Source: Microbacterium sp. TNHR37B
GTDB lineage: Bacteria > Actinomycetota > Actinomycetes > Actinomycetales > Microbacteriaceae
Reading direction: 5' to 3'
Assembly: GCF_001620065.1 (NCBI RefSeq)
Contig: NZ_LQGV01000001.1
Location: forward strand, 558,001 to 622,000
DNA: 64,000 nt
This document shows positions 8,268-17,893 of this stretch, piece after piece; position 1 is the stretch's first letter; every line of letters starts with the position of its first letter. The notes below the pieces were generated by a model. The model had not been told where the DNA came from. It saw only the letters and a program-made list of their open reading frames with translations, and made no database searches. Both the position numbers and the translations under genes were made by a program.

Positions 8268-8637
8268 GATAAGTCAGCGCCAGCGACCGCTCTATGAGGT
8301 CAAGGCGAACCTGTTCAAGGGCCTCGCTCATCCGTTCCGCATCCGGATCCTGGAACTGCTGGCCGCCGAGCCGGAGGTCTCGGTCGCTGCGCTCCACGCG
8401 GACACCGGCCTGGAACCCTCTCATCTGTCGCAGCACCTCTCCGTGCTCCGGCGGCACCGCCTGGTCGTCAGCGAGCGGCGCGCGAGCCATGTGTTCTACC
8501 GCCTGACTGATCCGGCCGTCGCGCGACTGCTCGCCACAGCCCGGGAACTCCTTCTCGAAGTGGTATCCGACGACGGAGCGCTCCTGGTCGACGCGCGCTC
8601 CCTCCCCCGCCTCCCAGAGGTCCCCGGGAGCCCGTGA
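8263..8637 (+). CDS. ArsR-family winged-helix repressor
   Basis: 124-aa winged-helix regulator. LFKGLAHPFRIRILELL is the ArsR first-helix signature, and LEPSHLSQHLSVLRRHRLV is the recognition helix. It contains no cysteine, so the classical CxC metal site of ArsR/SmtB is absent. The inducer is unknown and may be non-metal. The stop overlaps the sulP start (TGATG), so it is coupled to and probably controls the SulP transporter. The start is chosen from the palindromic operator and the N-terminal family match; a downstream start cannot be excluded. Confidence 0.9.
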   Translation: MSISQRQRPLYEVKANLFKGLAHPFRIRILELLAAEPEVSVAALHADTGLEPSHLSQHLSVLRRHRLVVSERRASHVFYRLTDPAVARLLATARELLLEVVSDDGALLVDARSLPRLPEVPGSP

Positions 8638-10325
8638 TGACGGTCTCGACCCCCATCGCGATCGTCGGCCGGTCGTCCCGCCGCGCGCGGCTGCGATCGC
8701 TCCTCCCCTCGCGCGCGGACTACACCGTGGCTCGCCGTTCGTGGCGGTCGGACCTGACCGCGGGCGTCACCGTGGGCATCGTCGCGCTTCCGCTCGCCCT
8801 CGGCTTCGGGGTCAGTTCCGGGCTCACGGCAGAGGCGGGGCTGGTCACCGCCGTGATCGCGGGTGCCCTCGCCGCCTTCTTCGGGGGATCCCACGTGCAG
8901 GTGTCGGGTCCAACCGGGGCGATGGTCGTGGTCCTCCTGCCGATCGTCGCGGCACACGGGGCACCCTCGGTCGTGGTCGTGACGCTCATCGCCGGCGTGC
9001 TGCTCGTGGCGGGAGGACTGTTCGGGTTGGGGCGCGCGGTGTCGTTCATCCCCTGGCCCGTGATCGAGGGGTTCACCCTCGGGATTGCGACGATCATCTT
9101 CCTCCAGCAGGTGCCCTTGCTCCTTTCGCCGCACATCGCGACGGCAGGGCAGCACAGCACGAACGCGGCGATCGCCGCCGTCGAAGCGGCCACGACGGCA
9201 GACCCGGACTATCTTCTGTGGTCAGGCGGCGTCGTGGCGGTGGTCGCCGGCTGCATGGTCCTGGCCCCGCGCGTGCATCGCGCCATTCCGGGCTCGCTCG
9301 TGGGAATCGTCGTGACGACGGCGATCGTGGCCGCGGCGCCCACGCCGCTCGCCACGATCGGCCCGCTCCCCGCAACACTGCCGCTCCCGACTCTCCCGGA
9401 GATCGACCCCGGATCGCTGGCGCCCCTTCTCCTGCCGGCCGTGACGGTCGCCGTCCTCGCCGCCATCGAGTCTCTCCTGTCGGCACGAGTGGCCGCCTCG
9501 ATGGCGGACACGGGCCCCTACGACCCCGACCGCGAACTCGTCGGCCAGGGCATCGCCTCGATCGGCTCCGGCTTGTTCGGCGGAATGCCCGCCACCGGCG
9601 CGATCGCGCGTACGGCGGTCAACGTCAAGTCGGGCGGCCGCTCGCGCCTGGCCTCCCTCACTCACGCGGCGGTGCTCCTGGTGGTGGTGTTCGCCCTGGC
9701 GGGGCCGGTGGGCCGGATCCCGCTCCCGGCACTGGCCGCCGTGCTGATGGTCACGGCGGTGCGCATGGTGCATGTCTCCACGGTTCGGATCATTCTCCGT
9801 TCGACAAGGAGCGATGCCGCGGCCTTTATCCTCACGGCACTCATCACGGTGGCCTTCGACCTCATCGTCGCCGTCGGGATCGGTGTTCTCGTGGCCGGCC
9901 TGTTCGCCTTGCGCAGTCTGGCGCGGCGTGCGGGCGTGCAGCGCGAGACGATTCAGGGCGACGCGGTGGCCGGCGACGAGAGGATCGCGATCATCCGTTT
10001 CGACGGCCCCCTCTTCTTCGCCGCCTCCGATCGCGTCTTCGAGAAGGTCAACGAAGTCCGTGACGTCTCGGTCGTCATCCTGCGCATGAGCCAGGTGGAA
10101 CTCGTCGATGCCACCGGCGCCCGCATCCTCGAGGAGATCGTGCAGACGCTCGAGCGTCGCGGCGTCACCGTCCTGATCAAGGGCGTGCAGCCTCGTCACG
10201 ACCGTCTGTTCCGGCGCATCGGCGTGCTCGACGCGCTCCGCGACCACCGACATCTCTTCCTTTCGCTACCGGACGCGATCGCACATGCCCGAGATCATGT
10301 GCGTCGGGAATCGGCGTCGGCGTAG
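8637..10325 (+). CDS. SulP-family anion transporter with STAS domain
   Basis: 562-aa SulP permease (SLC26-type). About a dozen hydrophobic segments from residue 35 to 430 include the family motifs GVTVGIVALPLALGFGVSSG and QVSGPTGAMVVVL. From residue 445 a cytoplasmic STAS domain follows (IIRFDGPLFFAASDRVF, then VVILRMSQVELVDATGARIL). Substrates of the family include sulfate, bicarbonate and dicarboxylates; which is carried here cannot be read. ATG 8637 is preferred over GTG 8634 because GGGAG is 6 nt before it. Confidence 0.93.
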   Translation: MTVSTPIAIVGRSSRRARLRSLLPSRADYTVARRSWRSDLTAGVTVGIVALPLALGFGVSSGLTAEAGLVTAVIAGALAAFFGGSHVQVSGPTGAMVVVLLPIVAAHGAPSVVVVTLIAGVLLVAGGLFGLGRAVSFIPWPVIEGFTLGIATIIFLQQVPLLLSPHIATAGQHSTNAAIAAVEAATTADPDYLLWSGGVVAVVAGCMVLAPRVHRAIPGSLVGIVVTTAIVAAAPTPLATIGPLPATLPLPTLPEIDPGSLAPLLLPAVTVAVLAAIESLLSARVAASMADTGPYDPDRELVGQGIASIGSGLFGGMPATGAIARTAVNVKSGGRSRLASLTHAAVLLVVVFALAGPVGRIPLPALAAVLMVTAVRMVHVSTVRIILRSTRSDAAAFILTALITVAFDLIVAVGIGVLVAGLFALRSLARRAGVQRETIQGDAVAGDERIAIIRFDGPLFFAASDRVFEKVNEVRDVSVVILRMSQVELVDATGARILEEIVQTLERRGVTVLIKGVQPRHDRLFRRIGVLDALRDHRHLFLSLPDAIAHARDHVRRESASA

Positions 10326-10397
10326 GCTTGTCAGGTTGTCGCAGACGCCAGCAGCGCCTGCCCGCGGCATCCACCCTCACCCTTGGGAGACACCAAC

Positions 10398-12944
10398 GTG
10401 CCTGGAGAGAACCTCACCCGCAGCGAAGCGCAGGAGCGCCGCTCGATCGTCGACACGTCCTCGTACGAGGTCACACTCGACGTGACGACCGGACCGGAGG
10501 TGTTCCGTTCCCGCTCCGTCGTGCGCTTCAGCGCCGTCGCGGGCGCGTCGACCTTCATCGACCTCATCGCTCGTGATGTCCACACGATCACGCTCAACGG
10601 CCGCTCCATCGATCCCGCTCGTGCTTTCGCCGACTCCCGCATCGCGCTGGACGGTCTCGCGGCGGAGAACGAGCTCGTCGTCGAGGCCGACTGCCCTTAC
10701 ACGAACACCGGCGAGGGACTCCACCGGTTCGTCGACCCCGTCGACGGCGAGGTCTACCTCTACTCACAGTTCGAGGTGCCCGACTCGCGGCGCGTCTTCG
10801 CCGTGTTCGAGCAGCCCGACCTCAAGGCCACCTTCCAGTTCACCGTCACCGCGCCCAGCGCGTGGAAGGTCGTGTCGAACTCGCCGACCCCCGAGCCGAC
10901 GCCCGCTGACGATGGCGCCTCGACCTGGTCGTTCGCGCCCACTCCCCGCATTTCGTCGTACATCACCGCGCTCGTCGCCGGGCCCTACGAGGCGACCTTC
11001 TCCGAGCTGACGAGCGCTTCGGGGCGGGTGATCCCCCTGGGCGTCTACGGCCGTAAGAGCCTCTGGCAGCACTTGGACGCCGACTACATCTTCGAGAAGA
11101 CTCGGCAGGGTTTCGCGTACTACGAAGAGAAGTTCCAGGTCCCCTACCCGTTCGAGAAGTACGACCAGCTCTTCGTCCCCGAGTTCAACGCGGGCGCTAT
11201 GGAGAACGCGGGGGCGGTGACCTTCACCGAGACCTACGTGTTCCGCAGCAAGGTCACCGACGCGGTCAAGGAGCGTCGAGTCGTGACGATCCTCCACGAG
11301 CTGGCACACATGTGGTTCGGCGACCTGGTGACGATGAAGTGGTGGAACGACCTCTGGCTCAACGAGTCGTTCGCCGAGTGGGCGTCGACGATCGCCACCG
11401 CCGAAGCCACCGAGTGGACCGAGGCGTGGACGACCTTCAACGCCATGGAGAAGTCGTGGGCCTACCGCCAGGATCAGCTGCCCTCGACCCACCCGGTCGT
11501 CGCGGAGATCAACGACCTCGAAGACGTGCAGGTGAACTTCGACGGGATCACCTACGCGAAGGGCGGATCCGTGCTCAAGCAGCTCGCCGCGTGGGTGGGG
11601 ATCGAGGCGTTCTTCGGCGGCGTGTCCGCGTACTTCCAGAAGCACGCCTGGGGGAACACCGAGCTGCGTGACCTGTTGGTGGAGCTGGAGGCCACGAGCG
11701 GCCGCGAGCTGACGAGCTGGTCGAAGAAGTGGCTGGAGACGGCCGGGGTGAACACGCTCGCTCCCGAGATCAAGACCGACGGCGCGGGGGTCATCACGCG
11801 CTTCGCGATCGTGCAGACGGCGCCGGCGGACTACTCGACGATCCGGCCGCACCGCCTCGGCGTGGGTTTCTACACCCTCCAAGACGGTGCACTCGTGCGG
11901 ACGCACCACGTGGAGATCGACGTCGATGGAGACCTGACCGAGGTCTCCGAGCTGGTCGGCCTCGAGCGACCCGACCTCGTGCTGCTCAACGACGAAGACC
12001 TCGCGTACGCGAAGATCCGCCTCGACGACCGGTCTCTCGCGACCGCCATCGAGCACCTGAGCAAGATCAGCGACCCGCTTGCTCGCTCGCTGGTCTGGGG
12101 CGCCGCGTGGGACCAGACCCGCGACGCTGAGGCCTCCGCCTCGGACTACATCGACCTCGTTCTGCGCAACATCGGCGCCGAGACCGAGTCCACGACCGTC
12201 CGCACGACGCTTGCTCAGCTCCAGCTCGCGGCGAATTCGTACGTGGCACCCGCCGTCCGGGACACGTCGCGTCGGAAGGTCGCCGACGGCCTCTGGTCGC
12301 TCGCGCAGGCGGCAGCCCCCGGCAGTGACAGCCAGCTCCAGTTCGTCACGGCGTTCGCGTCGGCCGCGTCGACGGCTGAGCACTGGGATCGTGTCCGCGC
12401 GCTGCGAGCCGGCGAGCTCGTCCTCGACGGTCTCGCCGTCGACGACGATCTCTCCTGGGCTCTTCTGGTGTCCCTGGCAGCCGGTGGGGTCGCCAGCGCC
12501 GCGGAGATCGACGCGGCGCGAGCGGCAGACAACACCGCCAAGGGGGGCGAGTTCGCCGCGCAGGCGCACGCCGCACTTCCCACCGTGGAAGCCAAGCGGA
12601 TCGCGTGGGCTTCGCTCATCGAGTCCAACGACCTCCCGAACACCGTCGTCCGCTCGGCGGCGCTGGGCTTCATCCACCCCGCCGGAACCGATGCACTCGC
12701 CGCGTTCGTCGACGACTACTTCGAGATGCTCCTCCCGATCTGGTCGACGCGGACGTATCAGATCGCGAACTATCTGATCACGGGGCTCTACCCCGCGCCG
12801 CTGGCCAACAGCGAGCTCCGCGACGCGACTCGAGGCTGGCTCGACAGTCACCGTGATGCACCCCCCGCGCTTCGACGCCTCGTGGCCGAGAACCTGGCCG
12901 GCGTCGATCGTGCTCTCGCGGTGCAGGAGCGCGACGCCCAGTAG
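10398..12944 (+). CDS. pepN: Aminopeptidase N (M1 zinc metallopeptidase)
   Basis: 848-aa M1 aminopeptidase removing N-terminal residues from peptides in the cytosol. The exopeptidase motif GAMENAG is near residue 267, the zinc site HELAH at about 300-304 and the third ligand Glu in NESFAEW about 20 residues on. The C-terminal half is the helical ERAP1-like domain. The start is GTG at 10398 (MPGENLTRSEAQER, the usual actinobacterial start) with GGGAGA upstream. TAGGCT at 10324-10329 could be its -10, giving a leader of about 65 nt. A hairpin follows the stop. Confidence 0.96.
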   Translation: MPGENLTRSEAQERRSIVDTSSYEVTLDVTTGPEVFRSRSVVRFSAVAGASTFIDLIARDVHTITLNGRSIDPARAFADSRIALDGLAAENELVVEADCPYTNTGEGLHRFVDPVDGEVYLYSQFEVPDSRRVFAVFEQPDLKATFQFTVTAPSAWKVVSNSPTPEPTPADDGASTWSFAPTPRISSYITALVAGPYEATFSELTSASGRVIPLGVYGRKSLWQHLDADYIFEKTRQGFAYYEEKFQVPYPFEKYDQLFVPEFNAGAMENAGAVTFTETYVFRSKVTDAVKERRVVTILHELAHMWFGDLVTMKWWNDLWLNESFAEWASTIATAEATEWTEAWTTFNAMEKSWAYRQDQLPSTHPVVAEINDLEDVQVNFDGITYAKGGSVLKQLAAWVGIEAFFGGVSAYFQKHAWGNTELRDLLVELEATSGRELTSWSKKWLETAGVNTLAPEIKTDGAGVITRFAIVQTAPADYSTIRPHRLGVGFYTLQDGALVRTHHVEIDVDGDLTEVSELVGLERPDLVLLNDEDLAYAKIRLDDRSLATAIEHLSKISDPLARSLVWGAAWDQTRDAEASASDYIDLVLRNIGAETESTTVRTTLAQLQLAANSYVAPAVRDTSRRKVADGLWSLAQAAAPGSDSQLQFVTAFASAASTAEHWDRVRALRAGELVLDGLAVDDDLSWALLVSLAAGGVASAAEIDAARAADNTAKGGEFAAQAHAALPTVEAKRIAWASLIESNDLPNTVVRSAALGFIHPAGTDALAAFVDDYFEMLLPIWSTRTYQIANYLITGLYPAPLANSELRDATRGWLDSHRDAPPALRRLVAENLAGVDRALAVQERDAQ

Positions 12945-12954
12945 GCGGACTCCC

Positions 12955-12996
12955 CCGCGGGCCGGCCTCCTCCTTCGGGCGGACGCCGGCCCGCGG
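12955..12996. terminator. terminator hairpin after pepN
   Basis: Perfect 12-bp stem CCGCGGGCCGGC / GCCGGCCCGCGG with an 18-nt loop, starting 10 nt after the pepN stop. No T-run follows. It separates pepN from the ABC exporter operon at 13051. Confidence 0.7.
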
Positions 12997-13050
12997 CATC
13001 CGGTACCCCGGGCGGATGTGCGCCGAACGCCCGCTCAGTACCGTCGAAGC

Positions 13051-13962
13051 ATGATCGTTGCAGAAGGCCTCACGAAGAGGTTCGGAGACAAGAACGCGGT
13101 GTCCGACGTCTCCTTCACCGTCCAGCCGGGGAAAGTCACGGGCTTCCTCGGCCCGAACGGTGCCGGGAAGTCGACCACCATGCGCATGATCGTCGGTCTC
13201 GACCGACCGACCGCGGGCCAGGTGACCGTCAACGGACACCCCTACCGCTCCTCGCGCGCACCGCTCACCGAGGTGGGCGTGCTCCTCGACGCCAAGGCGG
13301 TGCACACGGGACGGAGCGCGCAGGCGCACCTCCGGGCGATCGCCGCCACACACGGCATCGGGAAGAGCCGCGTCGATGAGGTGATCGAGCTCGCCGGTAT
13401 CGGCTCGGTGTCCCGCAAGCGGGCCGGCAAGTTCTCGCTCGGCATGGGCCAGCGGCTGGGGATCGCGGCGGCCCTGCTCGGCGACCCGCACACCCTCATC
13501 CTCGATGAACCGGTGAACGGACTCGACCCGGAAGGCGTTCGCTGGGTGCGCCAGTTCGTCCGGTATCAGGCCTCGCAGGGGCGCACGGTGCTGCTATCCA
13601 GCCACCTCATGAGCGAGATGTCCCTGACCGCCGACCACGTGATCGTACTCGGCCGGGGACGGGTGCTCGCCGACGCGCCGCTGGCGGAGCTGGTCTCGGC
13701 GTGGACGGCGACCACGGTGCGCGTGCGCACGCCGCGTCCGAGCGAGCTCGTCGATGTTCTGGCGGGCGCGGGCGTCAGCGTCACGGCCGCGGAGACAGGC
13801 GTCCTCGACATCGAGGGCACCTCGGCCGCCGTGATCGGCGACGCTGCTGCCGCCGCGGGCATCCCCCTCCATGAACTGACCCCGACGACGGGCTCGCTGG
13901 AGGACGCCTATCTGGCGCTCACCGGCGAATCCGTCGAGTACCGCTCCAAGGAGATCTCATGA
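13051..13962 (+). CDS. ABC-2-type exporter ATP-binding protein
   Basis: 303-aa ABC ATPase of the drug/bacitracin exporter type. Walker A GPNGAGKST is at about 35-43, the signature is the degenerate SLGMGQRLG, and Walker B is LILDEPVNGLDPEG. A C-terminal domain of about 90 residues follows, as in efflux ATPases. The ATG start (MIVAEGLTKRF) fits the first beta strand; sequence upstream in the same frame is the pepN terminator. It overlaps the permease start by 4 nt and heads the operon ATPase-permease-histidine kinase-response regulator. Confidence 0.93.
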   Translation: MIVAEGLTKRFGDKNAVSDVSFTVQPGKVTGFLGPNGAGKSTTMRMIVGLDRPTAGQVTVNGHPYRSSRAPLTEVGVLLDAKAVHTGRSAQAHLRAIAATHGIGKSRVDEVIELAGIGSVSRKRAGKFSLGMGQRLGIAAALLGDPHTLILDEPVNGLDPEGVRWVRQFVRYQASQGRTVLLSSHLMSEMSLTADHVIVLGRGRVLADAPLAELVSAWTATTVRVRTPRPSELVDVLAGAGVSVTAAETGVLDIEGTSAAVIGDAAAAAGIPLHELTPTTGSLEDAYLALTGESVEYRSKEIS

Positions 13963-14771
13963 CCGCCCCCACCCTCGAGGCCACCGCGGCTCCGGCCCCG
14001 CGTACGGCGACGCCCGCGGCGCACCTCACCTTCGCGCGGGTCCTGCGCGCGGAGACCATCAAGCTCGTCTCGCTGCGTTCCACGTGGTGGTCGATCGGGA
14101 TCACCGCCGCGATGTCGGTCGGGATCTCGGCCCTCATGGCAACGGCCTCGAGGGACTTCCCCTCCGGGTTCCCGCCGGTCATGGCGATCACCGCCCCCAT
14201 GCAGTTCACGATGCTGTTGGCGGGCATCCTCGGTGCGATCTCGGTGACCGGCGAGTACTCGACCGGCATGATCCGTTCCACCCTCACCGCCGTGCCTCGC
14301 CGTGGCGAGGTTCTGGCGGCGAAGGCCGTCGTGGTCGGGGGCTTCCTCGCGATCGCGTCGGCGATCATCTTCGGCGCCGCGGTCCTGGCGACCGCTCCGC
14401 TCCTGGCCTCGCCCATCGACTGGGCCGAGCCCGCCCAGTCGATCGTGCCGATCGCCTACAGCGTCATGTCGATGACCGTGTTCGCGCTGATCGGCGTGGG
14501 CTTCGGGTTCATCCTCCGAAGCGGCGCGGGAGCCATCGCGGCAACGGTGGGCCTGCTGTTCGTCCTTCCCATCGTCGTCGATCTGTTCCGTCTCTTCGGC
14601 CCGGCGTGGGCCTGGGTCGCCGACCTCGGCAAGCATCTCCCGATGAGCGCCGCGCAGGTGCTGACAGTCCCGGGCACGACGGACCCCGCGACTGCGGTCC
14701 TCACGCTCGCCGGCTGGGCGGCCGTGTGCCTCGGCGGCGCATGGGCCGTCCTCCGCGTCCGCGACGCGTAG
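13959..14771 (+). CDS. ABC-2-type exporter permease
   Basis: 270-aa integral membrane protein with about six hydrophobic segments after a 40-residue cytoplasmic N-terminus rich in Ala, Thr and Pro. The SVTGEYSTGMIRSTLTAVPRRGEVLAAK region is typical of ABC-2 permeases beside such ATPases. It overlaps the ATPase by 4 nt (ATGA). The substrate is unknown. Its position before a two-component system suggests efflux of a cell-envelope-active compound under that system's control, which is inference. Confidence 0.9.
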   Translation: MTAPTLEATAAPAPRTATPAAHLTFARVLRAETIKLVSLRSTWWSIGITAAMSVGISALMATASRDFPSGFPPVMAITAPMQFTMLLAGILGAISVTGEYSTGMIRSTLTAVPRRGEVLAAKAVVVGGFLAIASAIIFGAAVLATAPLLASPIDWAEPAQSIVPIAYSVMSMTVFALIGVGFGFILRSGAGAIAATVGLLFVLPIVVDLFRLFGPAWAWVADLGKHLPMSAAQVLTVPGTTDPATAVLTLAGWAAVCLGGAWAVLRVRDA

Positions 14772-14781
14772 AGTCGGGGCC

Positions 14782-16074
14782 GTGTCACCACGCAGCCGCA
14801 GCTCGTCCTCCGTCATGGACGACGAGCTGCGGCTGCCGCGTGTTCCCGGCGTCATCCGTCGGTTCTGGGCGCGACATCCGCTTCTCGCCGACATTCTGGT
14901 CGCCCTGATCTGCCTCGCGCTCAACCTGGTTCCCGCCGCGACGTTCCGGGTCCCGGCGGAGGCCGGCCGTGGACCGTCTCCGGCGGCGCTCGTGCTCGTC
15001 CCGCTGACGATCTGTGCCTGTCTCTTGCTCCTGCGTCGCCGTCAGTGGCCGACCATCGTGTTCATGGGCGCCCTCGTCCTCGACGTCGCCTTCCTTCTCG
15101 CGGGGACCGGCACCGGCTCCATGCTCGGTCTCGTGACGAGCTACTCGCTCGCGGTCTACCGATCGACGCGCGCCGCGTGGATGGGATTCGGTATCGGGGT
15201 CAGCGCGCTGGGAGTCGTGGCGTTCTGGCTCGGCTTCGCGGGACTCGTCGCGCCCTCAAACGGCGCGAACTCGGTCGTCGGCACCGGCGGCATGCTCCTG
15301 ATCGGCACGCTGATCGGAGTCAATGTCGGAAACCGCAAGCGCTACGTCGAGGCGATCATCGCGCGCTCCCGCCAGCTCCTCGTCGAACGCGATCAACAGG
15401 CACAGCTGGCTGCCAGCGCAGAGCGATCGCGCATCGCGCGAGAGATGCACGACATCGTCTCCCACTCCCTGACGGTGATCGTCGCGCTGTCCGAGGGGGC
15501 GACGGCCACCCGAGACCAGGACCGCGCGCGGGCGGCGACTGCTCAGGTGGCCGACACCGCCCGGGCGGCGCTCCTGGAGATGCGAGCGATGCTCGGGGTC
15601 CTGCGCGATGACAGCGCGTCCGCTCCGCTCAGCCCGGTGGGTGACGACGCCGTCGCGACCGTCGTCGAGTCGGCGCGCGCAGCGGGCTATCCCGTCGTGA
15701 TCCGGCAGGAATCGACCGCCGGCACGATCGCCGACCTACCGCGGTCGCTGCGGCTCGCCGTCGCGCGCATCGTCCAGGAGGGCGTCACGAACGCGATGCG
15801 GCACGCACCGGCCGCGCGGCGGATCGATGTTCTCCTTCAGATCGGTGCGCGTGAGGTCGTGGTGGAGGTGCGCAACGACGGCGTGGTGGGCCCGCCGTCC
15901 ACCGGCGGGTATGGCCTCCGAGGGCTGCGGGAGCGCGTCGACCATGTCGGCGGCGAACTCGATGTCGGTCCGCTGTCCCCCAGCGGCTGGCGCGTCCGAG
16001 CTCGCCTGCCCGTCGACGTCGATCGTGCGCGTCCCGAACCCACCGACCTGCCGTCCCCCGAGGAGACACCGTGA
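14782..16074 (+). CDS. NarL-type sensor histidine kinase
   Basis: 430-aa HisKA_3 histidine kinase. An N-terminal block of about six hydrophobic segments (roughly residues 30-190) has little extracellular sequence. A dimerisation domain follows, with phospho-acceptor His near 222 in REMHDIVSHSLTVIVAL. A HATPase_c domain with VQEGVTNAMRHAPA and GYGLRGLRERV ends it. Start GTG 14782 is supported by TAGAGT at 14769-14774, 7 nt upstream, inside the permease stop; ATG 14815 is an alternative. Six transmembrane segments with no sensor domain suggest it senses a membrane-embedded cue or the transporter. Confidence 0.92.
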   Translation: MSPRSRSSSSVMDDELRLPRVPGVIRRFWARHPLLADILVALICLALNLVPAATFRVPAEAGRGPSPAALVLVPLTICACLLLLRRRQWPTIVFMGALVLDVAFLLAGTGTGSMLGLVTSYSLAVYRSTRAAWMGFGIGVSALGVVAFWLGFAGLVAPSNGANSVVGTGGMLLIGTLIGVNVGNRKRYVEAIIARSRQLLVERDQQAQLAASAERSRIAREMHDIVSHSLTVIVALSEGATATRDQDRARAATAQVADTARAALLEMRAMLGVLRDDSASAPLSPVGDDAVATVVESARAAGYPVVIRQESTAGTIADLPRSLRLAVARIVQEGVTNAMRHAPAARRIDVLLQIGAREVVVEVRNDGVVGPPSTGGYGLRGLRERVDHVGGELDVGPLSPSGWRVRARLPVDVDRARPEPTDLPSPEETP

Positions 16075-16736
16075 GCAGCCCCATCCGTATCCTGTTGGTC
16101 GACGATCAGGAGTTGATCCGCGTCGGTTTCCGACTCGTCTTGGAAGCGGAGACCGACATCGAGGTGGTAGGAGAGGCCGCGGATGGACGGGAGGGCGTCG
16201 AAGCAGCCGTCCGTCTCGCCCCAGACGTCGTGCTGATGGATGTGCGGATGCCTCACATGGACGGGATCGAGGCGACGGCGAGGCTTCGAGACCTCCGTCC
16301 GGAGACGCGCGTGCTGGTGCTGACGACGTTCGATCTCGACGAGTATGCCTTCGGGGCGCTCGAGGCCGGCGCGAGCGGCTTCCTCCTCAAGGACGCACAG
16401 CGGGCGGAGCTGCTGGCCGCCGTGCGCGCGGTCCACCGCGGCGACGCCGTTCTGGCGCCGCGGGTGACCCGGCGCGTGATCGAGCAGTTGGCGCCCCGCG
16501 TGACGCCTCCTGCGGGGCCAGACCCGTCTGCCTCGCTCACGGAACGCGAACGCGACGTGTATCTCGCGATGGCGCGCGGGCGGACGAATGTCGAGATCGC
16601 CGAAGAGCTCTTCCTCGGCGAGTCCACCGTCAAGACGCATGTGGGGCGGGTCCTCGCCAAACTCGGCGCACGGGACCGCATCCACGCCGTCATCCTCGCC
16701 CACCGCTGGGGCCACGTCGAACAGAGCGCGGACTGA
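16071..16736 (+). CDS. NarL/LuxR-type response regulator
   Basis: 221-aa regulator. The receiver domain has acidic DDQE at the N-terminus, phospho-acceptor Asp57 (VLMDVRMP) and the later Lys in GFLLKDAQ. A LuxR HTH is at about 155-215 (LTERERDVYLAMARGRTNVEIAEELF). It partners the kinase that it overlaps by 4 nt (GTGA). Target genes are unknown, but autoregulation of the four-gene exporter operon is typical of this arrangement. Confidence 0.94.
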   Translation: MSSPIRILLVDDQELIRVGFRLVLEAETDIEVVGEAADGREGVEAAVRLAPDVVLMDVRMPHMDGIEATARLRDLRPETRVLVLTTFDLDEYAFGALEAGASGFLLKDAQRAELLAAVRAVHRGDAVLAPRVTRRVIEQLAPRVTPPAGPDPSASLTERERDVYLAMARGRTNVEIAEELFLGESTVKTHVGRVLAKLGARDRIHAVILAHRWGHVEQSAD

Positions 16737-16792
16737 GCGCAGACTCCGCGGTCCCCGGGCAACGCTGAGGCGGCGCTCGTTAGGATCGAAGG

Positions 16793-17893
16793 GTGATGTT
16801 GGTTCCCTGGGAGGCGGGCGACCCCGCGCAGTGGTCATGGCCGTGGTGGCTGCGGACGTTCGGCGATATCGGCGTGAAGCTCCTCGTGATCGCCGCCATC
16901 ATCGTCGGGGCATTGGTCGTGTCCTGGCTCCTGCGCGTCGTCATCAGACGCGTCGTCAATCGCATCGTCACCGGCGCGAAGTCGAAGGCCAAGGTGACCG
17001 ACACACAGGCGCTCGATCGGTCGCCACTGGCCGCCGTCCGCCTGGTGCAGCGCACGCGCACGCTCGGGTCGATCCTCCAGAACATCGTCAACGTCGCCCT
17101 GGTGATCATCGCTGCACTCCTGATCGTGAACGCGATCGATCAGAACGTGCTCGGCTCGTTCGCGCTGCTGTCGGCGGCGATCGGCGCCGGTCTCGGTTTC
17201 GGGGCGCAGAACATCGTGAAGGACGTCCTGAACGGCATCTTCATCGTCGCCGAGGACCAGATCGGGATCGGCGACGTCGTCGATCTCGGTCTCGCGACGG
17301 GCATCGTCGAGTACGTGAGCGTGCGCATCACGCATGTCCGTGATGTGAACGGAACGCTCTGGTATGTGCGCAACGGTGAGATCACGCGAATCGGGAACAT
17401 GTCGCAAGGGTGGTCGCGCGTCATCATCGATCTCGCGGTCCCGGTCGACGTCGTCATCGAAGACGTCGAGACCGCGATGCTCGAGACGGCGAAGAGTCTG
17501 GCGAAGGATCCCAAGTGGCGCACCCGGGTCATCGAGCAGCCGGAGGTGTGGGGCCTGGAGTCCGTCAGCGGCGACGCGCTCGTCATCCGGCTGGTCATGA
17601 AGACGCGCGCCAACGCGAAAGACGACGTGGCCCGCGAACTGCGGATGCGCCTCAAGCGGCGGATGGACGAGATGGGCATCACGCTGCCGCAGATGAACTC
17701 CATCATGCTCAGCGGACTGGAAGGGGCGCAGCGCGTGCGCGGCGCCAACCCTCCGCGGACGAAGCCCACCCCGGTCACCCCTGCCGACGACTCTGTCGCC
17801 CGACCGGTGTGGAAACCCAAGCGCAAGCCGCGTTCCTCGGGGTCCGAGGGCGACGGCAAGGGCGGTTCTTTGACCGACGGAGCACCGTCGTGA
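16793..17893 (+). CDS. MscS-family small-conductance mechanosensitive channel
   Basis: 366-aa MscS-like channel. TM1 is about residues 25-46, TM2 about 98-118 and the pore-lining TM3 follows (SFALLSAAIGAGLGFGAQNIVKD). A beta domain with EDQIGIGDVVDLG and a C-terminal alpha/beta domain come next. The last 60 residues are a basic Pro/Lys-rich tail. TAGGAT at 16781-16786, 6 nt before GTG 16793, suggests a leaderless message starting at the GTG rather than the adjacent ATG 16796. The stop overlaps the globin start by 4 nt. Confidence 0.92.
   Translation: MMLVPWEAGDPAQWSWPWWLRTFGDIGVKLLVIAAIIVGALVVSWLLRVVIRRVVNRIVTGAKSKAKVTDTQALDRSPLAAVRLVQRTRTLGSILQNIVNVALVIIAALLIVNAIDQNVLGSFALLSAAIGAGLGFGAQNIVKDVLNGIFIVAEDQIGIGDVVDLGLATGIVEYVSVRITHVRDVNGTLWYVRNGEITRIGNMSQGWSRVIIDLAVPVDVVIEDVETAMLETAKSLAKDPKWRTRVIEQPEVWGLESVSGDALVIRLVMKTRANAKDDVARELRMRLKRRMDEMGITLPQMNSIMLSGLEGAQRVRGANPPRTKPTPVTPADDSVARPVWKPKRKPRSSGSEGDGKGGSLTDGAPS

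Noticed and set aside
10764..12851. 695-codon minus-strand frame antisense to pepN
   Set aside because: No family features, and Arg/Val/Gly-rich composition. pepN has the complete M1 active site on the other strand.
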